From Marinomonas spartinae (GTDB lineage: Bacteria; Pseudomonadota; Gammaproteobacteria; Pseudomonadales; Marinomonadaceae): a DNA stretch of 64,000 bases. The notes beneath the pieces are model-generated. The model had not been told where the DNA came from and did no database searches. It saw only the letters and a program-made list of their open reading frames with translations. The position numbers and the translations under genes are program-made. Below, one piece after another: positions 55,372 through 63,849 of the stretch (within the stretch, counting starts at the first letter, position 1; every line of letters begins with the position of its first letter). The DNA lies in NCBI RefSeq assembly GCF_900089775.1, contig NZ_FLOB01000006.1, forward strand, positions 162,942 to 226,941, written 5' to 3'.

Positions 55372-56814
55372 TTATGCAATCGAACTGCAGATGTATTTCA
55401 TCTCTAAATAGTCTTCGATACCATATTTTGAACCTTCCCGACCTAAGCCTGATTGCTTCACACCACCGAAAGGGGCGACTTCATTGGAGATCAGGCCAGT
55501 GTTATGACCAACCATGCCATACTCAAGCCCTTCGGATACGCGAATCATACGCGCATGGTCTCGTGTGTAGAAATAGGCTGCTAAGCCAAAGATAGTGTCA
55601 TTGGCCATCGCAATGGCTTCTTCTTCTGTATCAAATGGGAAAAGCGGGGCAAGAGGGCCAAAGGTTTCTTCTTGAGCGACATTCATGTCAGGTGTTACAC
55701 CTGTCAGAATGGCAGGCTCAATAAATAAGCCACCTAGACGCTTTCCACCATGGACCAAGGTTGCCCCTTTGCTAACGGCGTCTTTGATGTGCTCTTCGAC
55801 TTTTAAAATGGCTTTTTCTTCAATCATCGGGCCAATCTCTGTCCCTGCCTCGGTGCCATTACCCACTTTTAGGGCTTTTACCTTTTCAGTCAGTTTGGCT
55901 GCAAAGGCATCATACACACTTCGTTGAACCAGAATACGGTTTGCACACACACAAGTTTGACCCGCATTACGATATTTAGAGGCCATTGCGCCTTCAACGG
56001 CTTTATCCAAGTCGGCATCGTCAAAAACGATGAAGGGGGCGTTACCGCCTAATTCAAGAGACACTTTTTTGATGGTGTCTGCACATTGCGCCATTAATAA
56101 ACGACCAACTTCGGTAGAGCCGGTAAAAGACAGTTTGCTGACAACATGACTGTCGGTTAATACTTTACCAATTTTGCTTGCAGAACCTGTGACAACTTGG
56201 AATACACCCGCTGGGATTCCAGCACGTTGCGCCAATTCCGCCAGTGCTAAGGCGGTAAGTGGGGTTAAATCAGCAGGGCGAACAATCATCGAACAACCTG
56301 CAGCCAAAGCTGGAGCGGCCTTACGTGTGATCATGGCCGCTGGAAAGTTCCAAGGCGTAATGGCCGCCGTAACACCAATTGGCTGACGAATAACCGTAAG
56401 TCGTTGATCCGCTCGTGGTGCCGGAATGGTGTCGCCATAGAGGCGTTTGGCTTCTTCTGCGAACCATTCAATGAAGGAGGCTGCATAGGCAATTTCACCT
56501 TTGGCTTCCGCTAGGGGTTTGCCTTGCTCAGATGTCATCAGCAGCGCTAAGTCGTCGGTGTTTTCAATGATTAACGTAAACCAACGGCGCAAAACGGTCG
56601 AACGTTCTTTGGCAGGTAAAGCGGCCCATTTCTTTTGGGCGATTTTAGAGGCTTCGATCACCGCAGGGATTTCTTCAGGAGAAAGGTGAGGAATCTCGAT
56701 AATGGTTTCACCTGTTGCTGGGTTGGTAACAGGGTGGGTGGTTTTTGCTTTTGCTTCAACCCACTCGCCATTGACTAAACAACGAGACTTAAGAAGGGAC
56801 ATATCCTTTAACAT
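55372..56814 (-). CDS. gabD: NAD(P)-dependent succinate-semialdehyde dehydrogenase-like aldehyde dehydrogenase
   Basis: 480 residues from ATG 56814, which has AGGTGA upstream. ALDH signatures: TPWNFPAAMITRKAAPALAA, the cofactor motif FTGSTEVGRLL, catalytic Glu in VSLELGGNAPFIVFDDADLD and catalytic Cys in NAGQTCVCANRILV. It is closest in pattern to GabD (succinate-semialdehyde/glutarate-semialdehyde dehydrogenase); the C-terminal GVKQSGLGREGSKYGIEDYL supports this. In this catabolic context it could oxidise another aldehyde. The start region holds an IS5-like repeat end and a TTAAC-AT-GTTAAC palindrome shared with the next gene. Confidence 0.85.
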   Translation of the reverse strand: MLKDMSLLKSRCLVNGEWVEAKAKTTHPVTNPATGETIIEIPHLSPEEIPAVIEASKIAQKKWAALPAKERSTVLRRWFTLIIENTDDLALLMTSEQGKPLAEAKGEIAYAASFIEWFAEEAKRLYGDTIPAPRADQRLTVIRQPIGVTAAITPWNFPAAMITRKAAPALAAGCSMIVRPADLTPLTALALAELAQRAGIPAGVFQVVTGSASKIGKVLTDSHVVSKLSFTGSTEVGRLLMAQCADTIKKVSLELGGNAPFIVFDDADLDKAVEGAMASKYRNAGQTCVCANRILVQRSVYDAFAAKLTEKVKALKVGNGTEAGTEIGPMIEEKAILKVEEHIKDAVSKGATLVHGGKRLGGLFIEPAILTGVTPDMNVAQEETFGPLAPLFPFDTEEEAIAMANDTIFGLAAYFYTRDHARMIRVSEGLEYGMVGHNTGLISNEVAPFGGVKQSGLGREGSKYGIEDYLEMKYICSSIA

Positions 56815-56886
56815 GAGTATCACCTATATATTTGGTAATTAAATAAAGTGAGATCTATGCACGGTCGCTGTGCAAACCAATAGGTT

Positions 56887-56924
56887 TGTCTTGGGCTTCG
56901 CTTGCGACATCGTGAAACGATCTC
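56887..56924. repeat. Copy C of the MITE-like family (right-end sequence)
   Basis: Resembles the right end of the 9625-9763 element: GTCTTGG, GACATCGTG and a terminal TCTC are shared. It lies upstream of the aldehyde dehydrogenase start; no left end is attached. Confidence 0.45.
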
Positions 56925-56989
56925 AAAGTAAGTTATTCTTGTACTAATCACATTGCTATTATCAAATCTTCATCAATCAAAGTAAATAG

Positions 56990-57003
56990 GTTAACATGTT
57001 AAC
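56990..57003. promoter_or_regulatory. Regulatory palindrome 1 (GTTAACATGTTAAC)
   Basis: A perfect 14-bp palindrome lies 28 bp before the luciferase-like monooxygenase start. It is one of four TTAAC-NT-GTTAA sites in the intergenic spaces of this region. Confidence 0.65.
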
Positions 57004-57031
57004 TAATTTTATTTGATAAAGAGAATACCCT

Positions 57032-58039
57032 ATGAATATAAAATTATCGGTCGTTGATCAAACCCCAGTGCATGGTTCGCATCATAAAAAAGACGCTCCT
57101 TTGTTAACGGTTGAGTTAGCAAAACATTGTGATGAATGGAATTACCACCGTTATTGGGTTGCAGAGCATCATGATAGTGTCCATTTTGCTAACCCTTGCC
57201 CTGAAATCTTAGTTGCTCATTTGGCCAGTATAACAAAGCGTATCAAAGTCGGTAGTGGCGGTGTGATGCTATCTAACTATAGTCCATTAAAAGTGGCGGA
57301 ATGCTTTTCTATGTTGGCATCACTTTTTCCAGAGCGTATTGACCTTGGTGTTGGGCGTGCGCCTGGTGGTTCGGCTATGACATCCGCTGCTTTAGCCTTT
57401 CCGAATAAAGCGTCGAATGGTCAGTTTTATGCTGAACAAGCGGCGTTGCTAGAAAGTTTTATTCATGGCTCTTTTAAAGAGGCTCACCCTTTTAGCTCGA
57501 TACATGTGATGCCTGAAGTGCGCGATGTGCCAGATTTATGGATGCTTGGGTCAAGTGGCGGCAGTGCTGAGCTGGCTGGAAAGCTGGGCTATCATTTGGC
57601 TTTGGCTCGATTTATTGATTCTGAAAATTGTCATCCGCGTATTTTTGACGCGCATCAGAAAGCGTGGCAACAGGCTGGGCATGAGCGTCCATTACAAAGA
57701 ATGTTGGCGATTGCTTGTATTTGTGCGGAAACAGAAGAGGAAGCGAAACTCCGAGCAGGAACCGCTGTGTATCGTAAATTTGCCACGCATATAGGGGAGC
57801 GGGAAGACTTTTTAACGCCAACTCAAGTTCGTGATAGATATCGTGGAATGCCAGCCTCTCATCAAGCTTTGTTTGATCGTATTGAAGCCAGTTATACGAT
57901 TGGTACACCAGAGCAATGTTGGAATGAAATGGAATCCCTTGCCAAGACATTTAACACCGATGAGATTTCTCTCGTTACTGTGACACATAGCCAAGCAGAT
58001 CGTTTAGACAGTTATCGTTTGTTGGCAAAGAACTTATAA
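57032..58039 (+). CDS. LLM class flavin-dependent monooxygenase (MsnO8-like)
   Basis: 335 residues. Bacterial luciferase-like fold: KLSVVDQTPVHGSHHKK at the start, YHRYWVAEHHDSVHFANPCP, then IKVGSGGVMLSNYSPLKVAE and IDLGVGRAPGG, a pattern of the MsnO8-type LLM group. It uses FMNH2 supplied by a reductase, and a flavin-reductase-like gene lies at 62707-63612. The substrate is unknown. It is divergent from the aldehyde dehydrogenase across palindrome 1 and is followed by a perfect terminator hairpin. Confidence 0.88.
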   Translation: MNIKLSVVDQTPVHGSHHKKDAPLLTVELAKHCDEWNYHRYWVAEHHDSVHFANPCPEILVAHLASITKRIKVGSGGVMLSNYSPLKVAECFSMLASLFPERIDLGVGRAPGGSAMTSAALAFPNKASNGQFYAEQAALLESFIHGSFKEAHPFSSIHVMPEVRDVPDLWMLGSSGGSAELAGKLGYHLALARFIDSENCHPRIFDAHQKAWQQAGHERPLQRMLAIACICAETEEEAKLRAGTAVYRKFATHIGEREDFLTPTQVRDRYRGMPASHQALFDRIEASYTIGTPEQCWNEMESLAKTFNTDEISLVTVTHSQADRLDSYRLLAKNL

Positions 58040-58042
58040 GCT

Positions 58043-58094
58043 GAGACTTTTGCACGATTACTGCGCTTGCCAATAGTTTGTTAAAAACAGGCTG
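58043..58094. repeat. Copy B of the MITE-like family (left-end sequence)
   Basis: Matches 9625-9676: GAGACTTTT, then TACTGCGCTTGCCAATA and TTTGTTAAAAACAG are shared. It begins four bases after the stop codon of the monooxygenase gene, as copy A does after its gene. Its inner end supplies one arm of the terminator at 58083-58112. Confidence 0.55.
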
Positions 58095-58112
58095 AGAAAA
58101 CAGCCTGTTTTT
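58083..58112. terminator. Bidirectional rho-independent terminator
   Basis: AAAAACAGGCTG (58083-58094) and CAGCCTGTTTTT (58101-58112) form a perfect 12-bp stem with a 6-base loop, flanked by A- and T-runs. It lies between the convergent monooxygenase and GMC genes. Confidence 0.9.
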
Positions 58113-58133
58113 GATGATGAGGGCTCTTGTTCG

Positions 58134-59723
58134 TTATTCTTCGTTGAGGATAAATTCAGCGCAACGTTCTGCGATCATAATCGTCGGAGCATTGGTATTC
58201 CCCGAGATAATGGTTGGCATAATAGAGGCATCGCAGATACGTACCCCTTTGACTCCATTAACACGGAGCTTAGTGTCGACAACCGCTTGCTCATCAGAGC
58301 CCATACGGCAAGTGCCAACAGGGTGGTAGACGGTTTTAGCATGGCTGCGAATGTGGGCTTCGATTTCAGCATCTGATATATCTTCTTTAGCGGAGGGGCG
58401 CAGTTCTTCGCTGATCAGTTCTGCCATGGCTGGTGCGCGTATAATCTTGCGGGCCAATTTAACACCACGGATAAGCGTATCAACGTCGTCACGGTGTGAT
58501 AATGCACCGCTTTCGAAAATCATTGAATCTGTTGGGTTTGCACTGCGTAGTCGGGCGAAACCTCGGGATTTAGGACGTAAGAAACAAGGGTTGATGGAAA
58601 TGCCGTGACCTTCAATGGGGTCGCGGTCTACGTCACCTACCAAGGTTGGCAGTACATGGAATTGAATATCAGGACGACCACAGTGGCTGGTATCCACAAA
58701 GCCACCTGACTCAACAACGTTAGAAGTCAATAAACCTGTTTTAAAACAAGTCCACTGGAAACCATAAGACAGTGCTTTGAGGCCTTTATCACTGCCAAGT
58801 AAGCTAATAGGCTGCTTCGCTCGACCATAGATACTGACTTCTAGGTGATCCTGATAGTTTTCGCCCACTTCTGGAGAGTCGTAAAGTGTTGATATGCCGT
58901 GTTTAGATAATTGCTCTTTTGGACCAACCCCCGACAGCATTAATATTTTGGGGGTGGATAATGCGCCAGCGGCTAGGATGACTTCTTTCTTCACCGAGAG
59001 TACTTCTATTTTGCCGGACTCATTACGCAACTCAATGCCGGTCGCGTTGTTATTAGCATCAAAGATGATCTTGTTAACGTAACATCCTGTGCGGACTTCT
59101 AGGTTTGGCGCGTTCTCTACCTCGTTGAGGTAGGTTGCAGCGGTACTACCACGACGACCATCAAAAGTCGTGGTGTGATAGAAGCCAATGCCATCTTGTT
59201 TTTCACCGTTAAAATCATCGTTATAAGGGATGCCCGTTTGTTGTGCGGCTTTTAAAAAAGCTTGGCTGAGGGGGTGTCTAAAACGTGTGTCGCTTACACG
59301 CAGAGGGCCATTCGTACCGTGAAATGGCTCGCTTAGACGCATGTGGTTTTCTGAGCGTTTAAAGCTTGCTAGGACATTTTCCCAACCCCAGCCATCACAA
59401 CCGTTGCGTTCCCATTCATCGTAATCTTCTTTCTGGCCACGGATGTAAATCATAGCATTGATTGAGCTGCCTCCACCGAGAGTGCGACCTTGTGGAACGT
59501 AGGTTTTGCGACCACCGGCGTCGGGCTGAGGTTCGCTTTCATAAATCACGGATCGCTTTGATCCAATAACACGGATGAATGTGGCTGGCATTGTCACGAA
59601 TATAGAATCGTCTTTTGGACCGTCTTCCAGTAAGACTACCTTAAAGCCTGCTTTTACAAGTCTATGTGTCACTGTGCAACCGGATGAGCCACCGCCAACG
59701 ACGATAAAATCAATGGACTTCAT
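58134..59723 (-). CDS. GMC family oxidoreductase (choline/alcohol dehydrogenase-like)
   Basis: 529 residues. The FAD dinucleotide motif is IVVGGGSSGCTVTHRLVKAG. The GMC signature 1 is GRTLGGGSSINAMIYIRGQ and signature 2 GALSTPKILMLSGVGPKE. The C-terminal catalytic region is HPVGTCRMGSDEQAVVDTKL and NTNAPTIMIAERCAEFI. It matches BetA/AlkJ-like dehydrogenases that oxidise primary alcohols to aldehydes. Beside an aldehyde dehydrogenase and an AraC regulator it could convert an aromatic alcohol for the 4-hydroxyphenylacetate route; this is inference. Confidence 0.9.
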   Translation of the reverse strand: MKSIDFIVVGGGSSGCTVTHRLVKAGFKVVLLEDGPKDDSIFVTMPATFIRVIGSKRSVIYESEPQPDAGGRKTYVPQGRTLGGGSSINAMIYIRGQKEDYDEWERNGCDGWGWENVLASFKRSENHMRLSEPFHGTNGPLRVSDTRFRHPLSQAFLKAAQQTGIPYNDDFNGEKQDGIGFYHTTTFDGRRGSTAATYLNEVENAPNLEVRTGCYVNKIIFDANNNATGIELRNESGKIEVLSVKKEVILAAGALSTPKILMLSGVGPKEQLSKHGISTLYDSPEVGENYQDHLEVSIYGRAKQPISLLGSDKGLKALSYGFQWTCFKTGLLTSNVVESGGFVDTSHCGRPDIQFHVLPTLVGDVDRDPIEGHGISINPCFLRPKSRGFARLRSANPTDSMIFESGALSHRDDVDTLIRGVKLARKIIRAPAMAELISEELRPSAKEDISDAEIEAHIRSHAKTVYHPVGTCRMGSDEQAVVDTKLRVNGVKGVRICDASIMPTIISGNTNAPTIMIAERCAEFILNEE

Positions 59724-59862
59724 GGGTAAACCTCTTGCTCTTATTATTGTGTTTGGGGGTTGATATGGAGGAGCATAGAGCTTTATTGAGAGGGAAAATT
59801 GACCCCATCGGACGGGGGATTTGACTCAGCAGGACATTTTGGTAAGACACGTAGCAGCCAAT

Positions 59863-59882
59863 TTAGTTAACATGTTTACTAA
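59863..59882. promoter_or_regulatory. Regulatory palindrome 2
   Basis: TTAGTTAACA/TGTTTACTAA, 9 of 10 positions paired. It lies in the divergent GMC/AraC spacer, 80 bp before the AraC-type gene and 140 bp before the GMC gene. Confidence 0.6.
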
Positions 59883-59961
59883 GTATTTGGCTAGGGTTAT
59901 GATCCAAGTGACATCATTTTAGATATGCATCCTTAAAAACAAAAACTACATTGAGGGATTT

Positions 59962-60912
59962 ATGTCATTTTCAGGACAAGTTCGAGTATCGACTCGAGAT
60001 ATAGGCCTTATGTCTCGACACCATTATTGGGAAAAAGCCGTTAACCAGTATGTGATTCATATTGATTGCCCTGTGTCTTCCGGTTCACCATTGGAGGCGG
60101 AATTACGACATTCTCACGGTGATATCATTAATGTGAATTATATTGAGGCGAATAGGCACTCTGTGCAACGCAGCCGTATTGATATTGATGAGGATCGCCG
60201 CGATGGTTTTTTCGTATGTCTAATGACGAAGGGGAATGGTTATTCATATCAAGGTATAAATTGCGCCAGTCATATGCCAGGAGATATGGTCATTTATGAT
60301 ACTGCAAAACCTTATGGACATGGATTTCCCGAGAATATGGGAATGTATGTTTTGGATGTGCCTCGATTCATTGTGGAGCGGGAGTTAGGGGTTGTCGATG
60401 GCCTTATTAAAGTAGATCGCACTTTGCAATGCGGCACTTCATCAACAAGTGCTATTTTTAAATTATTAGAGAGTAACCCCGTTAGTCATCATGCTTTTCA
60501 ATTAAAAGCAGAAGAGGTGATGCACCATATTCAAGTATTGTCAGGATTACATGGCGCGAAGTTCAATCAGAAAAATCGACATTTATTGTTTTTCAAATGC
60601 AAAGCATTAATTGAACAACATTTAACCTCACCGGATTTGAACACTGAGATGATAAGCAAACAACTATCTGTGTCTTGTCGTCAAATAGCCCGAGCGTTTG
60701 CGGCTCATGGTATGACGATGAGTCGATATGTCTGGCAATCAAGGTTGCATAAAAGCCGTGAAGATATATTGAATTTGGATAATTTGAGTATCACTGATAT
60801 CGCTTATAAGTGGGGATTCAGTCACTCTTCACATTTTAGTCGAGCCTATAAGCAGTATTTTAATGAGTCTCCCCAATTAACCAGACAGCAAAAAAGGCAG
60901 ATTCTTGTCTGA
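59962..60912 (+). CDS. AraC family transcriptional regulator (FeaR-like)
   Basis: 316 residues. The N-terminal AraC-binding-like domain has HMPGDMVIYDTAKPYGHGFPE, and the C-terminal HTH has SKQLSVSCRQIARAFAAHGM then ITDIAYKWGFSHSSHFSRAY. This is the arrangement of FeaR/NphR-type activators of aromatic amine and alcohol catabolism. It is divergent from the GMC gene, its probable target. It may respond to a phenyl compound; not demonstrable here. Confidence 0.88.
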   Translation: MSFSGQVRVSTRDIGLMSRHHYWEKAVNQYVIHIDCPVSSGSPLEAELRHSHGDIINVNYIEANRHSVQRSRIDIDEDRRDGFFVCLMTKGNGYSYQGINCASHMPGDMVIYDTAKPYGHGFPENMGMYVLDVPRFIVERELGVVDGLIKVDRTLQCGTSSTSAIFKLLESNPVSHHAFQLKAEEVMHHIQVLSGLHGAKFNQKNRHLLFFKCKALIEQHLTSPDLNTEMISKQLSVSCRQIARAFAAHGMTMSRYVWQSRLHKSREDILNLDNLSITDIAYKWGFSHSSHFSRAYKQYFNESPQLTRQQKRQILV

Positions 60913-60935
60913 GAGCTGCCTATTATCAAGACTGC

Positions 60936-61358
60936 TCAGCTTTCCAAATCAATAATATCGCTCAATAGTCGGCTAAGTTCTTTTAGTTTGTCTTCACCTA
61001 GCTTTTCGATGATACGTTGATATGCTGCATCTACTTCTGGGCGGAACTCTTTGACGACTTTATTGGCCATTGGTGTTAACGACAGCAGGGAAATTCGCTG
61101 ATCAGTCGGCGATTTTTTGCGTATCAAGAAGCCATCTTCTTCAAAGCGCGTAATAATCCGCGTCAAACTTGGACTAAGAATACAGCATAGGTGAGCCAGC
61201 TGTTTGGCTTCTAGCTCTTCATGATCATTTAAAACCCGTAAGACTCGCCATTGTTGTTCGGTAAAACCTGCCTTTTGCAGTACAGGTCTAAAAAAAGTCA
61301 TGGATGATTCACGTGCTCTTAACAGTTGCAGAGTGAGGGAGTCTTCTAATCTTTTCAT
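60936..61358 (-). CDS. hpaR: MarR family regulator, HpaR-like
   Basis: 140 residues. Winged-helix MarR core: AGFTEQQWRVLRVLNDHEEL, EAKQLAHLCCILSPSLTRII and RKKSPTDQRISLLSLTPM. The pattern follows HpaR/HpcR, the repressor of homoprotocatechuate operons. Convergent with AraC, it shares a strand with the MFS gene. As a dimer it is the best candidate for the palindromes spread over this region. No palindrome lies in its own start region. Effectors would be 4-hydroxyphenylacetate or related acids. Confidence 0.85.
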   Translation of the reverse strand: MKRLEDSLTLQLLRARESSMTFFRPVLQKAGFTEQQWRVLRVLNDHEELEAKQLAHLCCILSPSLTRIITRFEEDGFLIRKKSPTDQRISLLSLTPMANKVVKEFRPEVDAAYQRIIEKLGEDKLKELSRLLSDIIDLES

Positions 61359-61440
61359 GTAATCTCGATAATTCCTAAAATATGATTTTGATAATATCCA
61401 ATACGCTTTATAAATAAATGTTAGTGCACAAAAAGTGCTG

Positions 61441-62595
61441 CTATTTCATTGCTTGGATGTTTCTATGGGTAACAGTTGCTAAAAGTGTACAAGCTAAGAT
61501 CGCAAAGGCAATCGTATGGGGGTGTAGGTCAATCAATAAAGGCACAATTTGAGAAAAAATGGCCCCGAAACTTAATTGGAGAAAACCCAATAATCCTGAA
61601 GCCATGCCTGATAATTTATCGGCCGTTGCTATGGCGGCGCTTTGATAGCTTGCTTGGCTGATACCGCGCCCCAGCGTAATGACAGACATAGGTAAAAAGA
61701 GTGAGGCAAAACTCATTGGCATGCCAAGTTGCAGTATCAATAAAGCCGTGGCGTCAAGTACGCATAAACGGTTTCCAAGTTGGATGGATTTATCTAACGC
61801 CAATCGCTTATTAAATAATGTACTTAGATATCCTCCCAGCATAAAGGCACCAGACACCAAGATGAACCAATAACCATAGGCGAGTCTGTTGTCGCTCAGG
61901 TCTTTGGTGAGATAGGGCGAGGCACTAATAAACAGGTAAAAACACAGGGCGATCAGTGTATTCGCCATGGCGTAATGCCTAAAAGAAGGCAGACGAATGA
62001 GGCTCATATAATGACTAAGCAACATTTTTAATGGCAGCTTAGCTGGTTTTTGCGCTGCTGGTTGAATCAGTTTAAGACTAAAAAACAGTAAAATAGTCCC
62101 TTGAAAGGCTGAAAGAGCAAAGATAGCTTGCCAACCTATATGGGTATTTAATGAGCCACCCATTAAGGGAGCAATGCCTTGTGATAAGGCGATGGCCATG
62201 ACCAGATAACCCATCTTCTGTGACGCGCGTTTTCCCCCATAACTGGCAACCAGTAATGCTCTGGACATGGAGAGGGTAAAGGCGCCACCAATACCTTGCA
62301 ATACCCGACCCAGCAGCATAAAAAATAACTGTTCTGTTGCCAACGCGATTAATCCACCAACCACAAAGAAAGAGATACCTAATAGAATGGTAGAGCGGTT
62401 TCCGAGTCTGGCAATGACGGCTCCTACAGAAAACTGGCCTAAGGCAAGCGCGGCCAAATAAAGAGAATAGTTTAATTGTACTGTTGATGAGTCAATGCCC
62501 AGTTGCTGCGCTATATCAGGCAAAGCCGGCAAAATGGCATTTAGGGCGATAGGACTACACATCGCCATCAAAATGAAATAAGGGAAGGGGATCAT
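61441..62595 (-). CDS. MFS transporter, Bcr/CflA-like drug or metabolite exporter
   Basis: 384 residues with 12 membrane helices. The N-terminus YFILMAMCSPIALNAILPAL places it in the Bcr/CflA drug-resistance type, with motif A-like VIARLGNRSTILLG and motif C-like GRVLQGIGGAFTLSMSRALL. It probably pumps out an aromatic intermediate or antibiotic. A TTAAC-GT-GTTAA site overlaps its probable promoter (62612-62623), so it may be induced with the pathway. Confidence 0.85.
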   Translation of the reverse strand: MIPFPYFILMAMCSPIALNAILPALPDIAQQLGIDSSTVQLNYSLYLAALALGQFSVGAVIARLGNRSTILLGISFFVVGGLIALATEQLFFMLLGRVLQGIGGAFTLSMSRALLVASYGGKRASQKMGYLVMAIALSQGIAPLMGGSLNTHIGWQAIFALSAFQGTILLFFSLKLIQPAAQKPAKLPLKMLLSHYMSLIRLPSFRHYAMANTLIALCFYLFISASPYLTKDLSDNRLAYGYWFILVSGAFMLGGYLSTLFNKRLALDKSIQLGNRLCVLDATALLILQLGMPMSFASLFLPMSVITLGRGISQASYQSAAIATADKLSGMASGLLGFLQLSFGAIFSQIVPLLIDLHPHTIAFAILACTLLATVTHRNIQAMK

Positions 62596-62611
62596 TGGTA
62601 CAACTAATAAC

Positions 62612-62623
62612 TTAACGTGTTAA
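62612..62623. promoter_or_regulatory. Regulatory palindrome 3
   Basis: TTAACGTGTTAA lies 17 bp before the MFS start: the same half-sites as the other palindromes with a GT centre instead of AT. Confidence 0.55.
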
Positions 62624-62646
62624 ATAAAAGTTATTATACATACATA

Positions 62647-62671
62647 AAAAAATCCCACGAGGGGATTTTTT
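62647..62671 (-). terminator. Rho-independent terminator of the reductase-like gene
   Basis: AAAAAATCCC (62647-62656) and GGGATTTTTT (62662-62671) form a perfect 10-bp stem with loop ACGAG, 36 bp after the minus-strand stop at 62707. Confidence 0.85.
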
Positions 62672-62706
62672 ATCTTTGACCTTAAAAATCAACAAATCGA
62701 AGTTAA

Positions 62707-63612
62707 TTAAGCCAATTGTTTTAACAAATGTTGTAGTTGCTGTTTAAAACTGGCTAATTCATCTTCTTTAAAGTTTGCAAAGATATCTGCTTGTTGCTGA
62801 TTGGAGATAGCCCATAATCTCTCAGCCATTTCCTGACCTTTTTCAGTCAGTGATAAATCACTGCTAATTAGACCAAAACCTTTTAGGCTTTCAACGCCAT
62901 CAGCCACATCCAAGGATGGAATAGTCACCAGATTGCTTAAGTCATCTAGGGTGACGCTTGTGGTATCACTTAAGACAAGTAGTAATCGAGCTTCGCCGGT
63001 GCTGAGGCCAGTTGCAGATTGCTTTGGTAGATAGTTCTCTTGTACCTTCTGCAGTACTTTGTGCATAAGATAGATAGCACTGTCGTGCAAACGGGCCAAT
63101 GTTTTATCGGATGCCACATTCTGAGCCGGTGTTTTGGCGCCGGTAAAAGGAATCGCACCAGCATAGTTACCCTGAACATAAAGTAATGGCGCACGACCAT
63201 GGTTTTCAAATGCAACCACTTTACCAATCATAATCCAGTGATCACCGCCGTCGACGACTTGGTATTTTTCACATTGGAAATTAGCCGCTGTATTGGTGAG
63301 CAGTGGGGCGCCACCGACACCAGGATGCGTCACCAGACTGTCGAGAGTGACCATATCTTTGTGCTTTTTTTGGCAAACCAAATCGTAAATTGGATCTAGC
63401 AGGTAGGCCGACTCGCAATACATTTCGTCCAGTTTTGACATGGGGCATTCTCCAAGAAAAACGGGCTTATCCGTTTTGGAGTAACTGACAATTTTGATTT
63501 CATTAATGACATCAAGGGTTTGGATAGAGTTAGCAACTTGGTCGTAGAAGTGTTCTTGACCAATGCTTTCTATCAGGTTTGGTAATGATTGATATAAGCT
63601 TAAAGTTACCAT
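62707..63612 (-). CDS. Chimeric protein: sensor-like N-terminus, flavin-reductase segment, MarR-like C-terminus
   Basis: 301 residues. Residues about 97-153 (NFQCEKYQVVDGGDHWIMIG, ENHGRAPLLYVQGNYAGA) match the second half of the flavin reductase C1 of 4-hydroxyphenylacetate hydroxylase. Residues about 195-301 (PKQSATGLSTGEARLLLVL) match its C-terminal MarR-like regulatory domain. The first 95 residues do not look like the FMN-binding half of that reductase (no ATGVTI or TANSFNSVS motif). Instead YCESAYLLDPIYDLVCQ and DMVTLDSL resemble the ligand-binding domain of certain LuxR-type regulators. The frame is continuous. Flavin reduction therefore seems doubtful; a regulator of the hpa genes is possible. 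Confidence 0.7.
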   Translation of the reverse strand: MVTLSLYQSLPNLIESIGQEHFYDQVANSIQTLDVINEIKIVSYSKTDKPVFLGECPMSKLDEMYCESAYLLDPIYDLVCQKKHKDMVTLDSLVTHPGVGGAPLLTNTAANFQCEKYQVVDGGDHWIMIGKVVAFENHGRAPLLYVQGNYAGAIPFTGAKTPAQNVASDKTLARLHDSAIYLMHKVLQKVQENYLPKQSATGLSTGEARLLLVLSDTTSVTLDDLSNLVTIPSLDVADGVESLKGFGLISSDLSLTEKGQEMAERLWAISNQQQADIFANFKEDELASFKQQLQHLLKQLA

Positions 63613-63788
63613 GTTTGTATGCCCTTATTATAAGTTCTTGTTAGGGACCTCTTTTGATAAATCCGTCTTATTCAAAGGTCAATATTTCATCTCTCGTGTA
63701 CTGAAAGCCATTTTAAAAATTATTGCGCTTTATTGAGCTTTCCTTGACACAGTGGCTTGACACTCCAAGGTCATTACGTTTAATTTAT

Positions 63789-63800
63789 TTAACATGTTAA
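63789..63800. promoter_or_regulatory. Regulatory palindrome 4 (TTAACATGTTAA)
   Basis: A perfect 12-bp palindrome lies 50 bp before the hpaE-like start and in the divergent spacer of the chimeric reductase gene. Confidence 0.65.
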
Positions 63801-63849
63801 TTAAGTTGAGTCAAAAAGCACCTGATTTCTAGCTTGGAGAATGAAGACA

